Origin: Paracoccaceae bacterium
GTDB lineage: Bacteria > Pseudomonadota > Alphaproteobacteria > Rhodobacterales > Rhodobacteraceae
Assembly (NCBI GenBank): GCA_020425085.1
Contig: JAGQRW010000007.1
Location: 919,753 to 983,752 of the forward strand
Direction of reading: 5' to 3'
DNA length: 64,000 nt
The position numbers were made by a program, and so were the translations under genes. Below the pieces are notes generated by a model. The model was not told where the DNA came from. It saw nothing but the letters and a program-made list of their open reading frames with translations, and ran no database searches. This document shows, piece by piece, positions 44,952 to 54,632 of this stretch. The first letter of the stretch is position 1; each line of letters begins with the position of its first letter.

Positions 44952-46589
44952 TCAACCGGGTTGTGGTACGGTGGAACCCTTCAGGCGAAACCGCTGGATC
45001 TTGCCGCTTTCGGTTCGGGGCAGTTCAGCGCAGAAGACTATCGAGCGCGGGTATTTATAGGGCGCGATCACCGTCTTGACGTGGTCCTGCAACGCCTTGG
45101 CCAGCACCGCATCGCCATGCGCGCCCCTGATCGGAACCACATGTGCCTCGACGATCTGGCCGCGCGTGTCGTCCGGGATGCCGATCACTGCACATTCCTG
45201 AACCTGCTCGTGGCTCAGCAGCGCCGCCTCGACTTCGGGGGCGGCGATGTTATAACCACCCGACAGGATGATGTCATCGGTGCGCGCGCTGAAACGGAAA
45301 TAACCGGCCTCGTCCATGGTGAACGCGTCGCCGGTCAGGTTCCAGCCGTCCCGCACATAGGTTTTCTGGCGCGCATCGGCCAGATAGCGGCAGCCGGTCG
45401 GACCGCGCACCGCCAGTTTGCCCAGGGTGCCCGACGGCACCTCGTTCATGTCGTCATCGACAATCCTCACCTCATATCCGGTCACCGGTTTTCCGGTTGT
45501 GCCGGGGTGGTGATCGTCGATCCGGTTGGAAAGGAAATTGTGCAGCATCTCGGTTGAACCGATCCCCTCGATTATTGGCTTGCCGGTTTTCGCCATCCAT
45601 TCCTGGTAGATCGGCGCCGGCAGGGTCTCGCCGCCGGAAACGGCGGCGCGCAGGCTGGACAGATCGGCGCCATCGTCCATGGCGCGCAGCATCAGGCGAT
45701 AGGCGGTCGGCGCGGTGAAACAGATGGTTGCGCGGTAGGTTCTGATGATCTCGGCCAGGTTATGCGGGCTGATGTTTTCCAGAAGGATCGTCGCCGCGCC
45801 AAACCGCAACGGAAAGATCGCCAGCCCGCCAAGGCCATAGGTGAACGCCAGCGGCGGCGAGCCGATGAACACGTCATCGGGCGTCACGCTCAGCGCCTCT
45901 TTGGCATAGCCGTCGGCGACGATCAGCAGGTCACGGTGGAAATGCATCGTCGCCTTGGCCACTCCGGTTGATCCGCTGGTGAACGCCAAGAGCGCGACAT
46001 CGTCGCGGCCGGTTTGCACGGCTTTGAAGCTGGCGGGCTTTCCTGATGCCGCCCGGTCGAGTTCACCATCCTGATTCCCGGCGCCGTCAAAGCCGATGAC
46101 TTTTTTCAGGTAACGGCTGTTTCTGGCGCAATCGGTCAACGCGCCCATCAACCGCGTGTCGCACAGCGCCAGCGCCACCTCGGCCTTGTCCACGATCCTG
46201 GTCAGTTCACCCGCGCGCAGCATCGGCATGGTGCTGACCACCACCGCGCCCGCCTTGACCGCTGCCAGCCAACAGGCCAGCATTGACGGATTGTTGGCCG
46301 ACCGGATCAGAACCCGCTGTCCCGGCCTGAGGTCATGATCCTCGATCAGCACCGCCGCCAGTTGGTTGGTCCATTCCGCCAGTTGCCGGTAACTGTATCG
46401 CCGGTTGGCACCAATCAGTGCCGTGCGCTCGCCGAATCCCTTTTCGACCATCCGGTCGGTCAGTTCGACCGCCGCGTTCAGATATTCGGGATAGTCGAAC
46501 CCGTCGAGCAGCAGGACCGGCCAATCCTCGACCGGCGGCAGGTTGTCGCGTGTGAAGGTATCCTGATGCGCTGTTGGCCCCAATTTCAT
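44952..46589 (-). CDS. Acyl/aryl-CoA ligase, aminobenzoate/benzoate-CoA ligase type
   Basis: A 545-residue ANL-superfamily ligase that activates a carboxylic acid as an acyl-adenylate and then a CoA thioester. Core motifs are the AMP-binding TSGSTGVAKATMHFHRDLL, IEGIGSTEML, GWNLTGDAFTMDEAGYFRF and the C-terminal lysine region PRTESGKIQRFRL. The overall pattern, notably KATMHFHRD and the GSTEMLHNFLSN block, is closest to 2-aminobenzoate- or benzoate-CoA ligases. The true start is the ATG at 46589 with AAGGAGAG upstream; the frame runs on upstream over AT-rich intergenic DNA. It is divergent from the OYE-type oxidoreductase. Confidence 0.85.
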   Translation of the reverse strand: MKLGPTAHQDTFTRDNLPPVEDWPVLLLDGFDYPEYLNAAVELTDRMVEKGFGERTALIGANRRYSYRQLAEWTNQLAAVLIEDHDLRPGQRVLIRSANNPSMLACWLAAVKAGAVVVSTMPMLRAGELTRIVDKAEVALALCDTRLMGALTDCARNSRYLKKVIGFDGAGNQDGELDRAASGKPASFKAVQTGRDDVALLAFTSGSTGVAKATMHFHRDLLIVADGYAKEALSVTPDDVFIGSPPLAFTYGLGGLAIFPLRFGAATILLENISPHNLAEIIRTYRATICFTAPTAYRLMLRAMDDGADLSSLRAAVSGGETLPAPIYQEWMAKTGKPIIEGIGSTEMLHNFLSNRIDDHHPGTTGKPVTGYEVRIVDDDMNEVPSGTLGKLAVRGPTGCRYLADARQKTYVRDGWNLTGDAFTMDEAGYFRFSARTDDIILSGGYNIAAPEVEAALLSHEQVQECAVIGIPDDTRGQIVEAHVVPIRGAHGDAVLAKALQDHVKTVIAPYKYPRSIVFCAELPRTESGKIQRFRLKGSTVPQPG

Positions 46590-46769
46590 CGCACTCTCCT
46601 TGTTTGCGGTATGGATACACGAGTTTTTGCCGTGCTGACCATACTGCAATAATCGTATCCGATAGAGATAGTTGAAATATAAAATAATTATATATAAGGT
46701 AATGGCAATCAGAGAATGACTGCCGACAAAACCGGTCGGTGGCGTTAACACGGACTGGATATTTCTGAC
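46590..46769. promoter_or_regulatory. AT-rich divergent promoter region between CoA ligase and OYE-type oxidoreductase
   Basis: The 180-base gap has a markedly AT-rich core (about 46660-46700, with the 8-bp palindrome ATAATTAT at 46684-46691) in otherwise GC-rich DNA. MarR-family repressors often bind AT-rich palindromes in such divergent promoters and a MarR gene lies just downstream of the oxidoreductase. Exact -35/-10 boxes are not convincing. Confidence 0.4.
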
Positions 46770-48233
46770 ATGTGGCGACCCCCTCAGCGCATCAAGCATA
46801 CGGCAGATGCCGGACACATCCCGACGCGTGATGAGGTAAAGGCGTCAAGGCTGTACTCGCCGGTCAGGATCGGCGCACTGACGCTGGAACAACGCACCTG
46901 GGTGCCGGCGATGGTTCCCTGGCGGGCCACCGATGAAGGTTTCGTTTCCGAAGATGTAATCGACTGGTACGCGCGGTTCGCGCGTGGCCGGCCCGGCGCG
47001 ATCGTGATCGAGGCGACCGGCATCCGCGATGTCGCCAGCGGCCCGTTGTTGCGCATCGGCGATGACCGCTACCTGCCCGGCCTAAAGCGTCTGGTCGAGG
47101 CGGTGCGCGAGGCCAGCGGCGGGCATACACGGCTGTTCATCCAGATCATCGACTTTCTGTCGATCCGCCGACGGCCCGACCCGGCCAGGTATTTCGAGCG
47201 GTTTCTGTCGATAACCGACGCCCATCGCGCGGCGTTCAAGGGCGTGTCGGATGATGGCGAAATCCGTCGGCAACTGGCCGCGATGAGCCGCGATGAACTT
47301 GCCGATGTGTTGAACGAACGCGAGCTGGAATCGCTGGAATACGGGTATCGCGAACGCATCACCGACATGGATGCTGCGCATATCCGCGAATTGCCCGAGG
47401 TGCTGCCCGGCCTGTTCGCCGATGCCGCCACCCGTGCCCAGGCCGCCGGTTTCGACGGGGTCGAGTTGCACTACGCCCACGCTTATACGATGGCCTCGTT
47501 CCTGTCGCGCAAGAATACCCGCGACGATGGCTATGGCGGCGCGCGCGAAAACCGGGTCCGCCTGCCGCTTGAAGTCTACCGCGCGGTGCGCGCGCGGGTC
47601 GGGCCGGATTACGTGGTCGGCTGCCGGTTTTTGGCGGAAGAATGCGTCGATGGCGGCAGCGATGTGGACGACGCGGCGTTCTTCGGGGTGGAATTTGCCC
47701 GCGCCGGGATGGATTTCATCTCGACCTCGCGCGGCGGCAAGTTTGACGATGCCAAGCAGCCGGGCATCGGGGCATCGGCCTATCCCTATACCGGCCCCAG
47801 CGGCTATGAATGCATGCCCGGACATATCTCGGACGAACACGGCCCGTTTGGTCGCAACCTGAACGCCTCGGGATTCATCCGCAGCCATATTCGCGAGGCC
47901 GGGCTGCAAACCCCGATCATCTGCGCCGGGGGCGTGCATAATTATGAATTTGCCGAGAAGATGCTGGCCGATGGCGTTTGCGACATCGTCGGCGCGGCGC
48001 GTCAGTCGCTGGCCGATCCGGACTGGTTCCTGAAGATCAGTTTGGGGCGCGGCGACAGCGTCAGAACCTGCGAATTCATCAATTATTGCGAGGGCCTTGA
48101 TCAAAAGCACAAGGCGGTCACCTGCCATCTGTGGGACAAGATGGATATGAAAAACCCGGACGTGAAAAAGACGGCGGACGGCAAACGTCGGCTGGTGCCG
48201 CCGGAATGGCCGGAGGGGCAGGCCGGTAACTGA
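46770..48233 (+). CDS. NADH:flavin oxidoreductase, old yellow enzyme type
   Basis: A 487-residue protein with an OYE-like flavin barrel: LYSPVRIGALTLEQRTWVPAM at the start, FDGVELHYAHAYTMASFLSRKNTRDDGYGG in the centre (the E-L-H-x-A-H-x-Y motif with catalytic-type histidines) and CAGGVHNYEFAEKMLADGVCDIVGAARQSLADP near the C-terminus (phosphate-binding part). After the barrel is a short C-terminal tail without an obvious 4Fe-4S or NAD domain. Such enzymes reduce activated C=C bonds. Its position beside an aryl-CoA ligase suggests action on an aromatic or alicyclic CoA ester; the 2-aminobenzoyl-CoA pathway has a monooxygenase/reductase with an OYE-like half. This is inference. Confidence 0.82.
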   Translation: MWRPPQRIKHTADAGHIPTRDEVKASRLYSPVRIGALTLEQRTWVPAMVPWRATDEGFVSEDVIDWYARFARGRPGAIVIEATGIRDVASGPLLRIGDDRYLPGLKRLVEAVREASGGHTRLFIQIIDFLSIRRRPDPARYFERFLSITDAHRAAFKGVSDDGEIRRQLAAMSRDELADVLNERELESLEYGYRERITDMDAAHIRELPEVLPGLFADAATRAQAAGFDGVELHYAHAYTMASFLSRKNTRDDGYGGARENRVRLPLEVYRAVRARVGPDYVVGCRFLAEECVDGGSDVDDAAFFGVEFARAGMDFISTSRGGKFDDAKQPGIGASAYPYTGPSGYECMPGHISDEHGPFGRNLNASGFIRSHIREAGLQTPIICAGGVHNYEFAEKMLADGVCDIVGAARQSLADPDWFLKISLGRGDSVRTCEFINYCEGLDQKHKAVTCHLWDKMDMKNPDVKKTADGKRRLVPPEWPEGQAGN

Positions 48234-48304
48234 TGGCACCAGCGGCGCGCCGGATCAGGCCGGATGACCGTCAACGATTGGCGCAATGAGGGGCGGAGGT
48301 GAAA

Positions 48305-48865
48305 ATGGCAGCCGCGAATGATCCAACAGCCACTGGCGGCATGACCGGTGATTACGAAACCCGGGGTGCCGAGGTCGATCATCAGGATTTGCGGCTGTGG
48401 TTGCGCATGATGGCGCTGCAAAAGCTGGTCGTCAACGAACTGCGGCGGCGTCTGCGGGTTTCGTTTGGCATAAGCATCGCGCGGTTTGATCTGATGTCGC
48501 AACTCGATCTCAACCAGACCGGCATGAGAATTGGCGAATTGTCGGATCGCCTGATGGTGACGACCGGCAACATCACCGGGCTGGTGGATGAACTGGTTGG
48601 CGCCGGCCTTGTCAGGCGCATGGCCGATCCGACCAGTCGCCGGGCCTCGCTGGTGCGCCTGACGCCCAAGGGACAGCGGCATTTCACCGCCGCCGCAAAG
48701 GCGCACGAAGTCTGGATCGCCGAGTTCTTTTCCACCCTGTCGCGCGACGACAAGAGGCTGTTGTTCGACCTTGTCGGCCGGCAAAAGGCATCTGTGCTGT
48801 CGTGCATCGGGAATTCTGCCGGTCTGCCCGACAACAAGATCTCTGCCTACTCTCCGCGCCATTAG
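48305..48865 (+). CDS. MarR-family transcriptional regulator
   Basis: A 186-residue winged-helix protein. The HTH shows FDLMSQLDLNQTGMRIGELS, DRLMVTTGNITGLVDELV, and the wing MADPTSRRASLVRLTPKG. MarR proteins are dimeric repressors often relieved by aromatic acids or their CoA esters. Its location 71 bases after the OYE gene and near the divergent CoA-ligase promoter suggests it controls that pair. I prefer the ATG at 48305 (GGAGG upstream at good spacing) over the GTG at 48299. Confidence 0.88.
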   Translation: MAAANDPTATGGMTGDYETRGAEVDHQDLRLWLRMMALQKLVVNELRRRLRVSFGISIARFDLMSQLDLNQTGMRIGELSDRLMVTTGNITGLVDELVGAGLVRRMADPTSRRASLVRLTPKGQRHFTAAAKAHEVWIAEFFSTLSRDDKRLLFDLVGRQKASVLSCIGNSAGLPDNKISAYSPRH

Positions 48866-48984
48866 GTGAAATCCGCAAGCTGGGCGATGTTCGCAACTGG
48901 CTGACTGCGGCCTGATGGCATGGACAGTGCTTTGATCTCCTGTCTAAATGGCCTTTGATGAAATCCATTGTGACCGGGCATGCC

Positions 48985-49899
48985 ATGACCAAGATTCCAG
49001 AAAGCATCGACCAGACCGTTTCGCTGTTGGCGGCACAGAATTACATCTGCGGGCGTGATCTGGGTACGGTGGTCTATCTGGCGCTGACCCTTGGCAAACC
49101 GTTGTTCCTTGAGGGCGAGGCGGGGGTCGGCAAGACCGAGATCGCCAAGGCTGTTGCAACGGCACTGGGGCGGCGGTTGATCCGGTTGCAGTGCTACGAA
49201 GGGCTGGACGCGGCATCGGCGATTTATGAATGGAATTTCGCGGCCCAGATGATCGCCATCCGCACCGCCGAAGCATCCGGCGCAACCGATCGCAAAAGCC
49301 TGCAACAGGAACTGTTCTCGGACGAATTCCTGATCCGCCGCCCGCTATTGGAGGCGATGGAACCCCACGGCGAAGGTCCGCCGGTGCTGCTGATTGACGA
49401 GGTTGACCGCACCGATGAACCGTTCGAGGCGTTCCTGCTGGAGGCGTTGTCGGATTTTCAGGTGACCATCCCGGAACTTGGCACCATCAGGGCGGCCGAG
49501 CCGCCGATCGTCATCCTGACCTCGAACCGCACACGTGAGGTGCATGACGCGCTGAAGCGCCGCTGCCTTTATCATTGGGTCGATTACCCGGATTTCACCC
49601 GCGAGGTCGAGATCTTGCGCGCCCGTGTGCCGGATTGCACCCGCGTACTGTCACAGGAAATCGTCGCCTTTGTGCAGCGGTTGCGCGGTCAGGACCTTTT
49701 CAAGAATCCGGGTGTGGCGGAAACCGTTGACTGGGCGCGTTGCCTGATCGCGCTGGATGCGGTGGCGCTGTCGCCGGAAATGGTGACCGATACCCTGGGG
49801 GCGGTGCTGAAATATCAGGATGACATTGCCAAAATCGCTGGCGCCGAGGCCAGTCGCATCCTGGACGAGGCGCGCAAAGATCTTGCCAAAGCCGGCTGA
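48985..49899 (+). CDS. MoxR-type AAA+ ATPase (CoxD-like)
   Basis: A 304-residue AAA+ protein with Walker A GEAGVGKTEIAKAVATALG, Walker B PPVLLIDEVDRTDEPFEAFLLE, sensor ILTSNRTREVHDALKRRC and the MoxR-type RxxY region. In carboxydotrophs CoxD (a MoxR ATPase) helps mature the copper-molybdenum site of CO dehydrogenase together with CoxE (VWA protein). Here the next gene is that VWA protein, 5 bases away, so the pair is kept. Start choice is uncertain: ATGs at 48958 and 48985 are both in frame; I took 48985, which begins the domain. Confidence 0.88.
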   Translation: MTKIPESIDQTVSLLAAQNYICGRDLGTVVYLALTLGKPLFLEGEAGVGKTEIAKAVATALGRRLIRLQCYEGLDAASAIYEWNFAAQMIAIRTAEASGATDRKSLQQELFSDEFLIRRPLLEAMEPHGEGPPVLLIDEVDRTDEPFEAFLLEALSDFQVTIPELGTIRAAEPPIVILTSNRTREVHDALKRRCLYHWVDYPDFTREVEILRARVPDCTRVLSQEIVAFVQRLRGQDLFKNPGVAETVDWARCLIALDAVALSPEMVTDTLGAVLKYQDDIAKIAGAEASRILDEARKDLAKAG

Positions 49900-49904
49900 C
49901 GGAA

Positions 49905-51146
49905 ATGGCCCGGTCCTTGCCCCAAACCGATGGCCGGCTGGTGGAAAACATCGTTCACTTTGCGCGCGCATTGCGCAAGGCCGGTGTCTTGGTCGGTCCG
50001 GGTCAGGTTCAGACGGCCATTCAGGCGGTACGTCAGGCCGGGTTCAGCAAACGGCAGGATTTCTATTACACGCTGCGCGCCAGCATGATCAACCGGCCCG
50101 AGCATCTGGAAACCTTTCATCAGGTGTTCACGTTTTTCTGGCGCGACCCGGACTATCTGGAACGCATGATGAAAATGATGCTGCCACTGGTGCAAGCCAT
50201 CGGCGGCGAGGAGGATCAGACCCCCAAAGCCGCCGAACGCCGCGCCGCCGAAGCCCTGATGGAGGAACAGAATCGCCCCTCGCAAGCGCCCGAACAGCAA
50301 GAGGTCGAACTTGATGCGCAACTGACATTCTCGCCAAACGAAATCCTGCGGGGGATGGATTTTGAACAGATGAGTGCCGCGGAAATCCATGAGGCCGCCC
50401 GCGCCATCCGAAATATGCGGCTGCCGGTAGAACCCTTGAAAACCCGCCGGCACCTTGCCGCGCCGATTGGCCCGCGCCCCGACACCCGCGCCATTTTGCG
50501 CCGCGCCCTGCGCCGGGGCGGCGAGATCGACCGACTGTCGCTGAAAAAGCCCGTCACGCGCCCGCCCAATCTGGTGGTTCTGTGCGACATATCCGGTTCG
50601 ATGTCGGTCTATTCGCGCATGATGATGCATTTCGTGCATGCGCTGATCTGGGCACCCCATCCGGGCTGGGGGCGGATTTCGGCCTTTACCTTTGGCACCC
50701 GCCTGACCAATGTCAGCCGTGCGCTGCATTTGAAGGATGTCGATCAGGCGCTGGCGGCGGCGGGGCAGGATGCACCGGACTGGCAGGGCGGAACGCGCAT
50801 GGGTGCGGCGCTTGCGACCTTCAATCGCCAATGGTCGCGCCGGGTTCTGGGGCAGGGGGCGGTGGTATTGCTGATCACCGACGGGCTGGAACGCGGCGAT
50901 CTTGACCAGTTGCAAATCGAGGTCGAGCGTCTGTCGCTGTCGTGCCGGCGGCTGATCTGGCTTAACCCGCTGCTGCGATGGGACCACTTCACACCCGAAG
51001 CGGCGGGCATTCGCGCAATTTTGCCGATGGTTGACAGCTTTCACGCCTGCCATTCGCTGAACAGCCTCGCGGACCTGGGTACGGCACTTTCGGGGGAGGG
51101 CGAAAAAGGGCGGCTGGTCTCGATGCTTGAAACGGGCGGCGGATGA
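49905..51146 (+). CDS. VWA-domain protein (CoxE-like)
   Basis: A 413-residue protein of the CoxE family. The N-terminal half is helical (NIVHFARALRKAGVLVGPGQ); the C-terminal half, from about residue 220, is a von Willebrand A domain with the MIDAS start LVVLCDISGSMSVYSRMMM (DxSxS) and a later acidic loop LLITDGLERGD. Its partner is the MoxR ATPase just upstream. MoxR-VWA pairs act as metal-inserting or remodelling chaperones for molybdenum hydroxylases. It is followed by coxG after 80 bases. Confidence 0.9.
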   Translation: MARSLPQTDGRLVENIVHFARALRKAGVLVGPGQVQTAIQAVRQAGFSKRQDFYYTLRASMINRPEHLETFHQVFTFFWRDPDYLERMMKMMLPLVQAIGGEEDQTPKAAERRAAEALMEEQNRPSQAPEQQEVELDAQLTFSPNEILRGMDFEQMSAAEIHEAARAIRNMRLPVEPLKTRRHLAAPIGPRPDTRAILRRALRRGGEIDRLSLKKPVTRPPNLVVLCDISGSMSVYSRMMMHFVHALIWAPHPGWGRISAFTFGTRLTNVSRALHLKDVDQALAAAGQDAPDWQGGTRMGAALATFNRQWSRRVLGQGAVVLLITDGLERGDLDQLQIEVERLSLSCRRLIWLNPLLRWDHFTPEAAGIRAILPMVDSFHACHSLNSLADLGTALSGEGEKGRLVSMLETGGG

Positions 51147-51226
51147 ATGCGTCATCAAGACGGTTGCAAACGCACCCTTTCTGCGTGTTAACTTCCGACA
51201 CACCCATTTGAGAAACGATTGATTCC

Positions 51227-51685
51227 ATGGAACTTACCGGAGAGTATCGCATCGCCGCACCGCGCCAGCAGGTCTGGGAGGCCTTGAACGATGCCGAGGT
51301 GCTGCAAGCCTGCATTCCGGGTTGTCAGGAACTGGAAAAGACCTCGGATACCGAAATGCTGGCCAAGGTCACGCTCAAGATCGGGCCGGTCAAGGCCACC
51401 TTTGGCGGCGAGGTCGAACTGGTGAATATCGACGCCCCCAAAAGCTATACCATTCAGGGCGAAGGCAAGGGCGGCATCGCCGGTTTTGCCAAGGGCAGCG
51501 CCGATGTCGTACTTGCCGAAGACGGCGACGATACCATTCTGACCTATAACGCCAGCGCCGAGGTTGGCGGAAAACTGGCGCAACTCGGCAATCGGCTGAT
51601 TCAATCGACGGCGCGAAAACTGGCCGCTGCCTTTTTCGACAATTTTCATGAGCGTTTGAACCAGTCAACCCCCGAGGACGCATAG
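51227..51685 (+). CDS. CoxG-family SRPBCC protein (CO dehydrogenase subunit G)
   Basis: A 152-residue SRPBCC-fold protein with the CoxG pattern: GEYRIAAPRQQVWEALNDAE, VLQACIPGCQELEK, and LGNRLIQSTARKLAAAFFDNF. CoxG anchors or assists the cytoplasmic CODH complex at the membrane in carboxydotrophs and is common beside form II Cox hydroxylases. It starts with the ATG at 51227 and is followed by coxS 76 bases later, with SD GGGAGG for coxS. Confidence 0.9.
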   Translation: MELTGEYRIAAPRQQVWEALNDAEVLQACIPGCQELEKTSDTEMLAKVTLKIGPVKATFGGEVELVNIDAPKSYTIQGEGKGGIAGFAKGSADVVLAEDGDDTILTYNASAEVGGKLAQLGNRLIQSTARKLAAAFFDNFHERLNQSTPEDA

Positions 51686-51761
51686 CGAATACCCGGTAAA
51701 AACATCAGCGCAGATAAAACAGTAAACCTATAAAACCAGTCTGCTAATCAGGGAGGAATTG

Positions 51762-52235
51762 ATGACCAAGGTAAGCATGAACGTGAACGGCAAAAAGGTG
51801 AGTCGGGATGTGCCCGACGAAACCCTGCTGTCGGATTTTCTGCGCGAAAAGCTGCGCCTGACCGGCACCCATGTCGGTTGTGACACCAGCCAGTGCGGCG
51901 CCTGCGTGGTGCATGTGAACGGCAAGGCGGTAAAAAGCTGTACGACCCTTGCGGTGTCGCTGGAGGGTGCTGAGGTTACCACCATCGAAGGGTTGGCCAA
52001 CGGCAAGGAACTGCATCCGATGCAGGTGGCGTTCAACGACAATCACGGCCTGCAATGCGGATTTTGCACCCCCGGCATGATCATGACCAGTGTCGATATG
52101 GTGGCACGTTACAAGGCCGAGGGCCGGAAACTGACCTCGGATCTGATCCGCCAGGAGCTTGAAGGCAATATCTGCCGTTGCACCGGTTATCATAACATCG
52201 TGAAATCCATCGAGGACGCTTCGGCGAAGATGTGA
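51762..52235 (+). CDS. Molybdenum hydroxylase iron-sulfur subunit CoxS (form II)
   Basis: A 157-residue protein with two 2Fe-2S clusters. The N-terminal plant-type cluster is [21 protein letters not shown], and the C-terminal cluster uses CGFCTPG and CRCTGYHN. It passes electrons from the molybdopterin of CoxL to the FAD of CoxM. SD GGGAGG is 5 bases before the ATG. The order coxS-coxL-coxM is that of form II systems; form I operons are coxM-coxS-coxL. Confidence 0.95.
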   Translation: MTKVSMNVNGKKVSRDVPDETLLSDFLREKLRLTGTHVGCDTSQCGACVVHVNGKAVKSCTTLAVSLEGAEVTTIEGLANGKELHPMQVAFNDNHGLQCGFCTPGMIMTSVDMVARYKAEGRKLTSDLIRQELEGNICRCTGYHNIVKSIEDASAKM

Positions 52236-52258
52236 TCGCATTCAAGGGAGAGACAATC

Positions 52259-54619
52259 ATGACCACAGGAATTGGCAACCCCGTCAAGCGCAAGGAAGAC
52301 CGGCGTTTCACCACCGGCCGGGGCAGGTATACCGACGATGTGCGCAACGACAACCAGGCCTATGCGGCCTTCGTGCGCAGCCCGCACGCCCATGCCCGCG
52401 TCAAAAGCATCGACACCAAAGCCGCCCTTGCCATGGAAGGCGTGATCGACGTTCTGAACGGCAAGCAACTGACCGGCGACGGTATCGGCAACCTGATTTG
52501 CGGCTGGGCCATCTCCTCCAAGGATGGCAGCCCGATGAACATGGGGGCATGGTCAGCCCTTGCCACGGAAAAGGTGCGATATGTCGGTGACGCGGTGGCG
52601 GTGGTGATCGCCGAAACCCAGGCGCTGGCCCGCATCGCCGCCGAGGCGGTCGAGGTGGATTATGAAACCTTGCCGGTGGCCGCCAGTCTGACCGCAGCGA
52701 TGGCCAAGGGCGCGCCGCAGATCCACGACAACGCGCCCGGCAACCTGATCTATGACTGGGGGCTTGGCGACGAGGCGGCGGCCGATGCCGGGCTGAAGGC
52801 GGCCAAACATGTGACGACGCTCGACCTCACCAACAACCGCCTGTCACCCAATCCGATGGAACCGCGTTCCGCCGTGGCCAGCTATGATGCCGCCGAGGAA
52901 CACTACACCCTTTACACCACCAGCCAGAACCCGCATGTGGCGCGGCTGGTGTTGTCGGCATTCTACAATGTCGCGCCGGAACACAAGCTGAGGGTGATCG
53001 CGCCGGATGTCGGCGGCGGCTTTGGTTCCAAGATCTACATCTACCCCGAGGAAATCACCTGCCTCTGGGCCTCGATGAAGACCAACCGTTCGGTGAAATG
53101 GACATCGGATCGCTCCGAAGCGTTCCTGACCGATATGCATGGCCGCGACCATGTGACAACCGCGCAGATGGGGTTTGATGAGAACGGCAAGATCACCGGC
53201 TTCAAGGTCGATACGATTGCCAATCTCGGCGCCTATATGTCGCTGTTTTCCAGTTCGGTACCGACCTATCTTTATGCGCCCCTGATGTCCGGGCAATACG
53301 ATATCCAGAACATCTATTGCAACGTGCGCGCGGTCTATACCAACACCGTGCCGGTTGACGCCTATCGCGGTGCCGGTCGGCCCGAGGCGGCCTATCTGGT
53401 GGAACGGATGATGGAAACTGCCGCCAGGGAACTGAATATGGACCCGGCGGAACTGAGGCGGCGCAATTTCGTGCAGTCCTTTCCGCACCAGACGCCGGTG
53501 CTGATGGCCTATGACGCGGGCGATTTCCCGAAACTGCTGGATATGGCGCAGAAATCCGCCGATGTCGCGGGCTTTCCTGCCCGCAAGGCCGAGGCCGCCA
53601 AGCGCGGCAAGCTGCGCGGTCTTGGCTATTCCACCTTCATCGAGGCTTGCGGTCTTGCGCCCTCCAAGGCGGCGGGATCGCTCGGGGCCGGGGTCGGCCT
53701 TTGGGAAAGTGCCGAGGTCAGGGTCAACCCGGTCGGTTCGATCGAGGTTCTGACCGGCAGCCACAGCCACGGGCAGGGGCATGAGACCACCTTTGCCCAG
53801 ATCGTGGCCGAGCGGTTCGACATCCCGGTCGAGAATGTCTCGATCGTGCATGGCGACACCGACAAGGTGCAGTTCGGCATGGGCACCTATGGCTCACGCT
53901 CCGCCCCCGTCGGCATGTCCGCCGTGGTCAAGGCGATGGACAAGGTCGAGGCCAAGGTGAAAAAGATCGCCGCCCACGCGCTGGAGGCATCCGAGGACGA
54001 CCTCGTGATCGAAGGCGGCGCGGTCAAGGTCAAGGGCACCGACAAGCAGATGCTGTGGCACGAGGTCGGCCTTGCCGCCTATACCGCCCACAACCTGCCC
54101 GACGGCATGGAACCGGGGCTGAAGGAGACCGCGTTTTTCGACCCGGTCAACTTTTCCTTCCCATCGGGCGCCTTCATCTGCGAGGTCGAGGTCGATCCCG
54201 ATACCGGTGTGACCGAGATCGTGCAATTCGTGGCCGCCGATGATTTCGGCACCATCATCAACCCGATGATCGTCGAGGGCCAGGTGCATGGCGGCGTGGC
54301 GCAGGGCATCGGGCAGGCGATGATGGAACAGGTGGTCTATGACGATAACGGACAGCTTCTGACCGGCTCCTACATGGATTACACCATGCCGCGTGCCGCT
54401 GATCTGCCGTTTTACAAGGTCAGCCATCAGGTCACCCCCAGCCCCAACAACCCCCTTGGCGTCAAGGGCTGCGGTGAGGCGGGCGCGATCGGCGCCCCAC
54501 CGGCGGTGATCAACGCCATCACCGATGCGATCGGCAACAACCATCTCAACATGCCGGCAACGGCACACGCCGTCTGGCAGGCCATCAGGGCCGGCAAGTC
54601 AGCCATGGCCGCGGAATAG
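52259..54619 (+). CDS. Molybdenum hydroxylase large subunit CoxL, form II (aerobic CO dehydrogenase-like)
   Basis: A 786-residue molybdopterin-cytosine-dinucleotide subunit of the xanthine oxidase family. Typical blocks include GNPVKRKEDRRFTTGRG at the N-terminus, PDVGGGFGSKIYIYPEE, GAGVGLWESAEVRVNP and CGEAGAIGAPPAV at the end (with the conserved glutamate). The active-site loop reads AYRGAGR at residues 368-374, the form II signature; form I CO dehydrogenases have AYxCSFR with a copper-binding cysteine. Physiological CO oxidation by form II enzymes is doubtful in many species, so the substrate here may be another small or heteroaromatic compound. SD AGGGAGAG precedes the ATG. Confidence 0.93.
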   Translation: MTTGIGNPVKRKEDRRFTTGRGRYTDDVRNDNQAYAAFVRSPHAHARVKSIDTKAALAMEGVIDVLNGKQLTGDGIGNLICGWAISSKDGSPMNMGAWSALATEKVRYVGDAVAVVIAETQALARIAAEAVEVDYETLPVAASLTAAMAKGAPQIHDNAPGNLIYDWGLGDEAAADAGLKAAKHVTTLDLTNNRLSPNPMEPRSAVASYDAAEEHYTLYTTSQNPHVARLVLSAFYNVAPEHKLRVIAPDVGGGFGSKIYIYPEEITCLWASMKTNRSVKWTSDRSEAFLTDMHGRDHVTTAQMGFDENGKITGFKVDTIANLGAYMSLFSSSVPTYLYAPLMSGQYDIQNIYCNVRAVYTNTVPVDAYRGAGRPEAAYLVERMMETAARELNMDPAELRRRNFVQSFPHQTPVLMAYDAGDFPKLLDMAQKSADVAGFPARKAEAAKRGKLRGLGYSTFIEACGLAPSKAAGSLGAGVGLWESAEVRVNPVGSIEVLTGSHSHGQGHETTFAQIVAERFDIPVENVSIVHGDTDKVQFGMGTYGSRSAPVGMSAVVKAMDKVEAKVKKIAAHALEASEDDLVIEGGAVKVKGTDKQMLWHEVGLAAYTAHNLPDGMEPGLKETAFFDPVNFSFPSGAFICEVEVDPDTGVTEIVQFVAADDFGTIINPMIVEGQVHGGVAQGIGQAMMEQVVYDDNGQLLTGSYMDYTMPRAADLPFYKVSHQVTPSPNNPLGVKGCGEAGAIGAPPAVINAITDAIGNNHLNMPATAHAVWQAIRAGKSAMAAE

Positions 54620-54632
54620 GGAGGCAACAAAG

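Noticed and set aside
52259..54619. Calling CoxL a true (form I) CO dehydrogenase
   Set aside because: The active-site loop is AYRGAGR and the order is S-L-M, both form II features.
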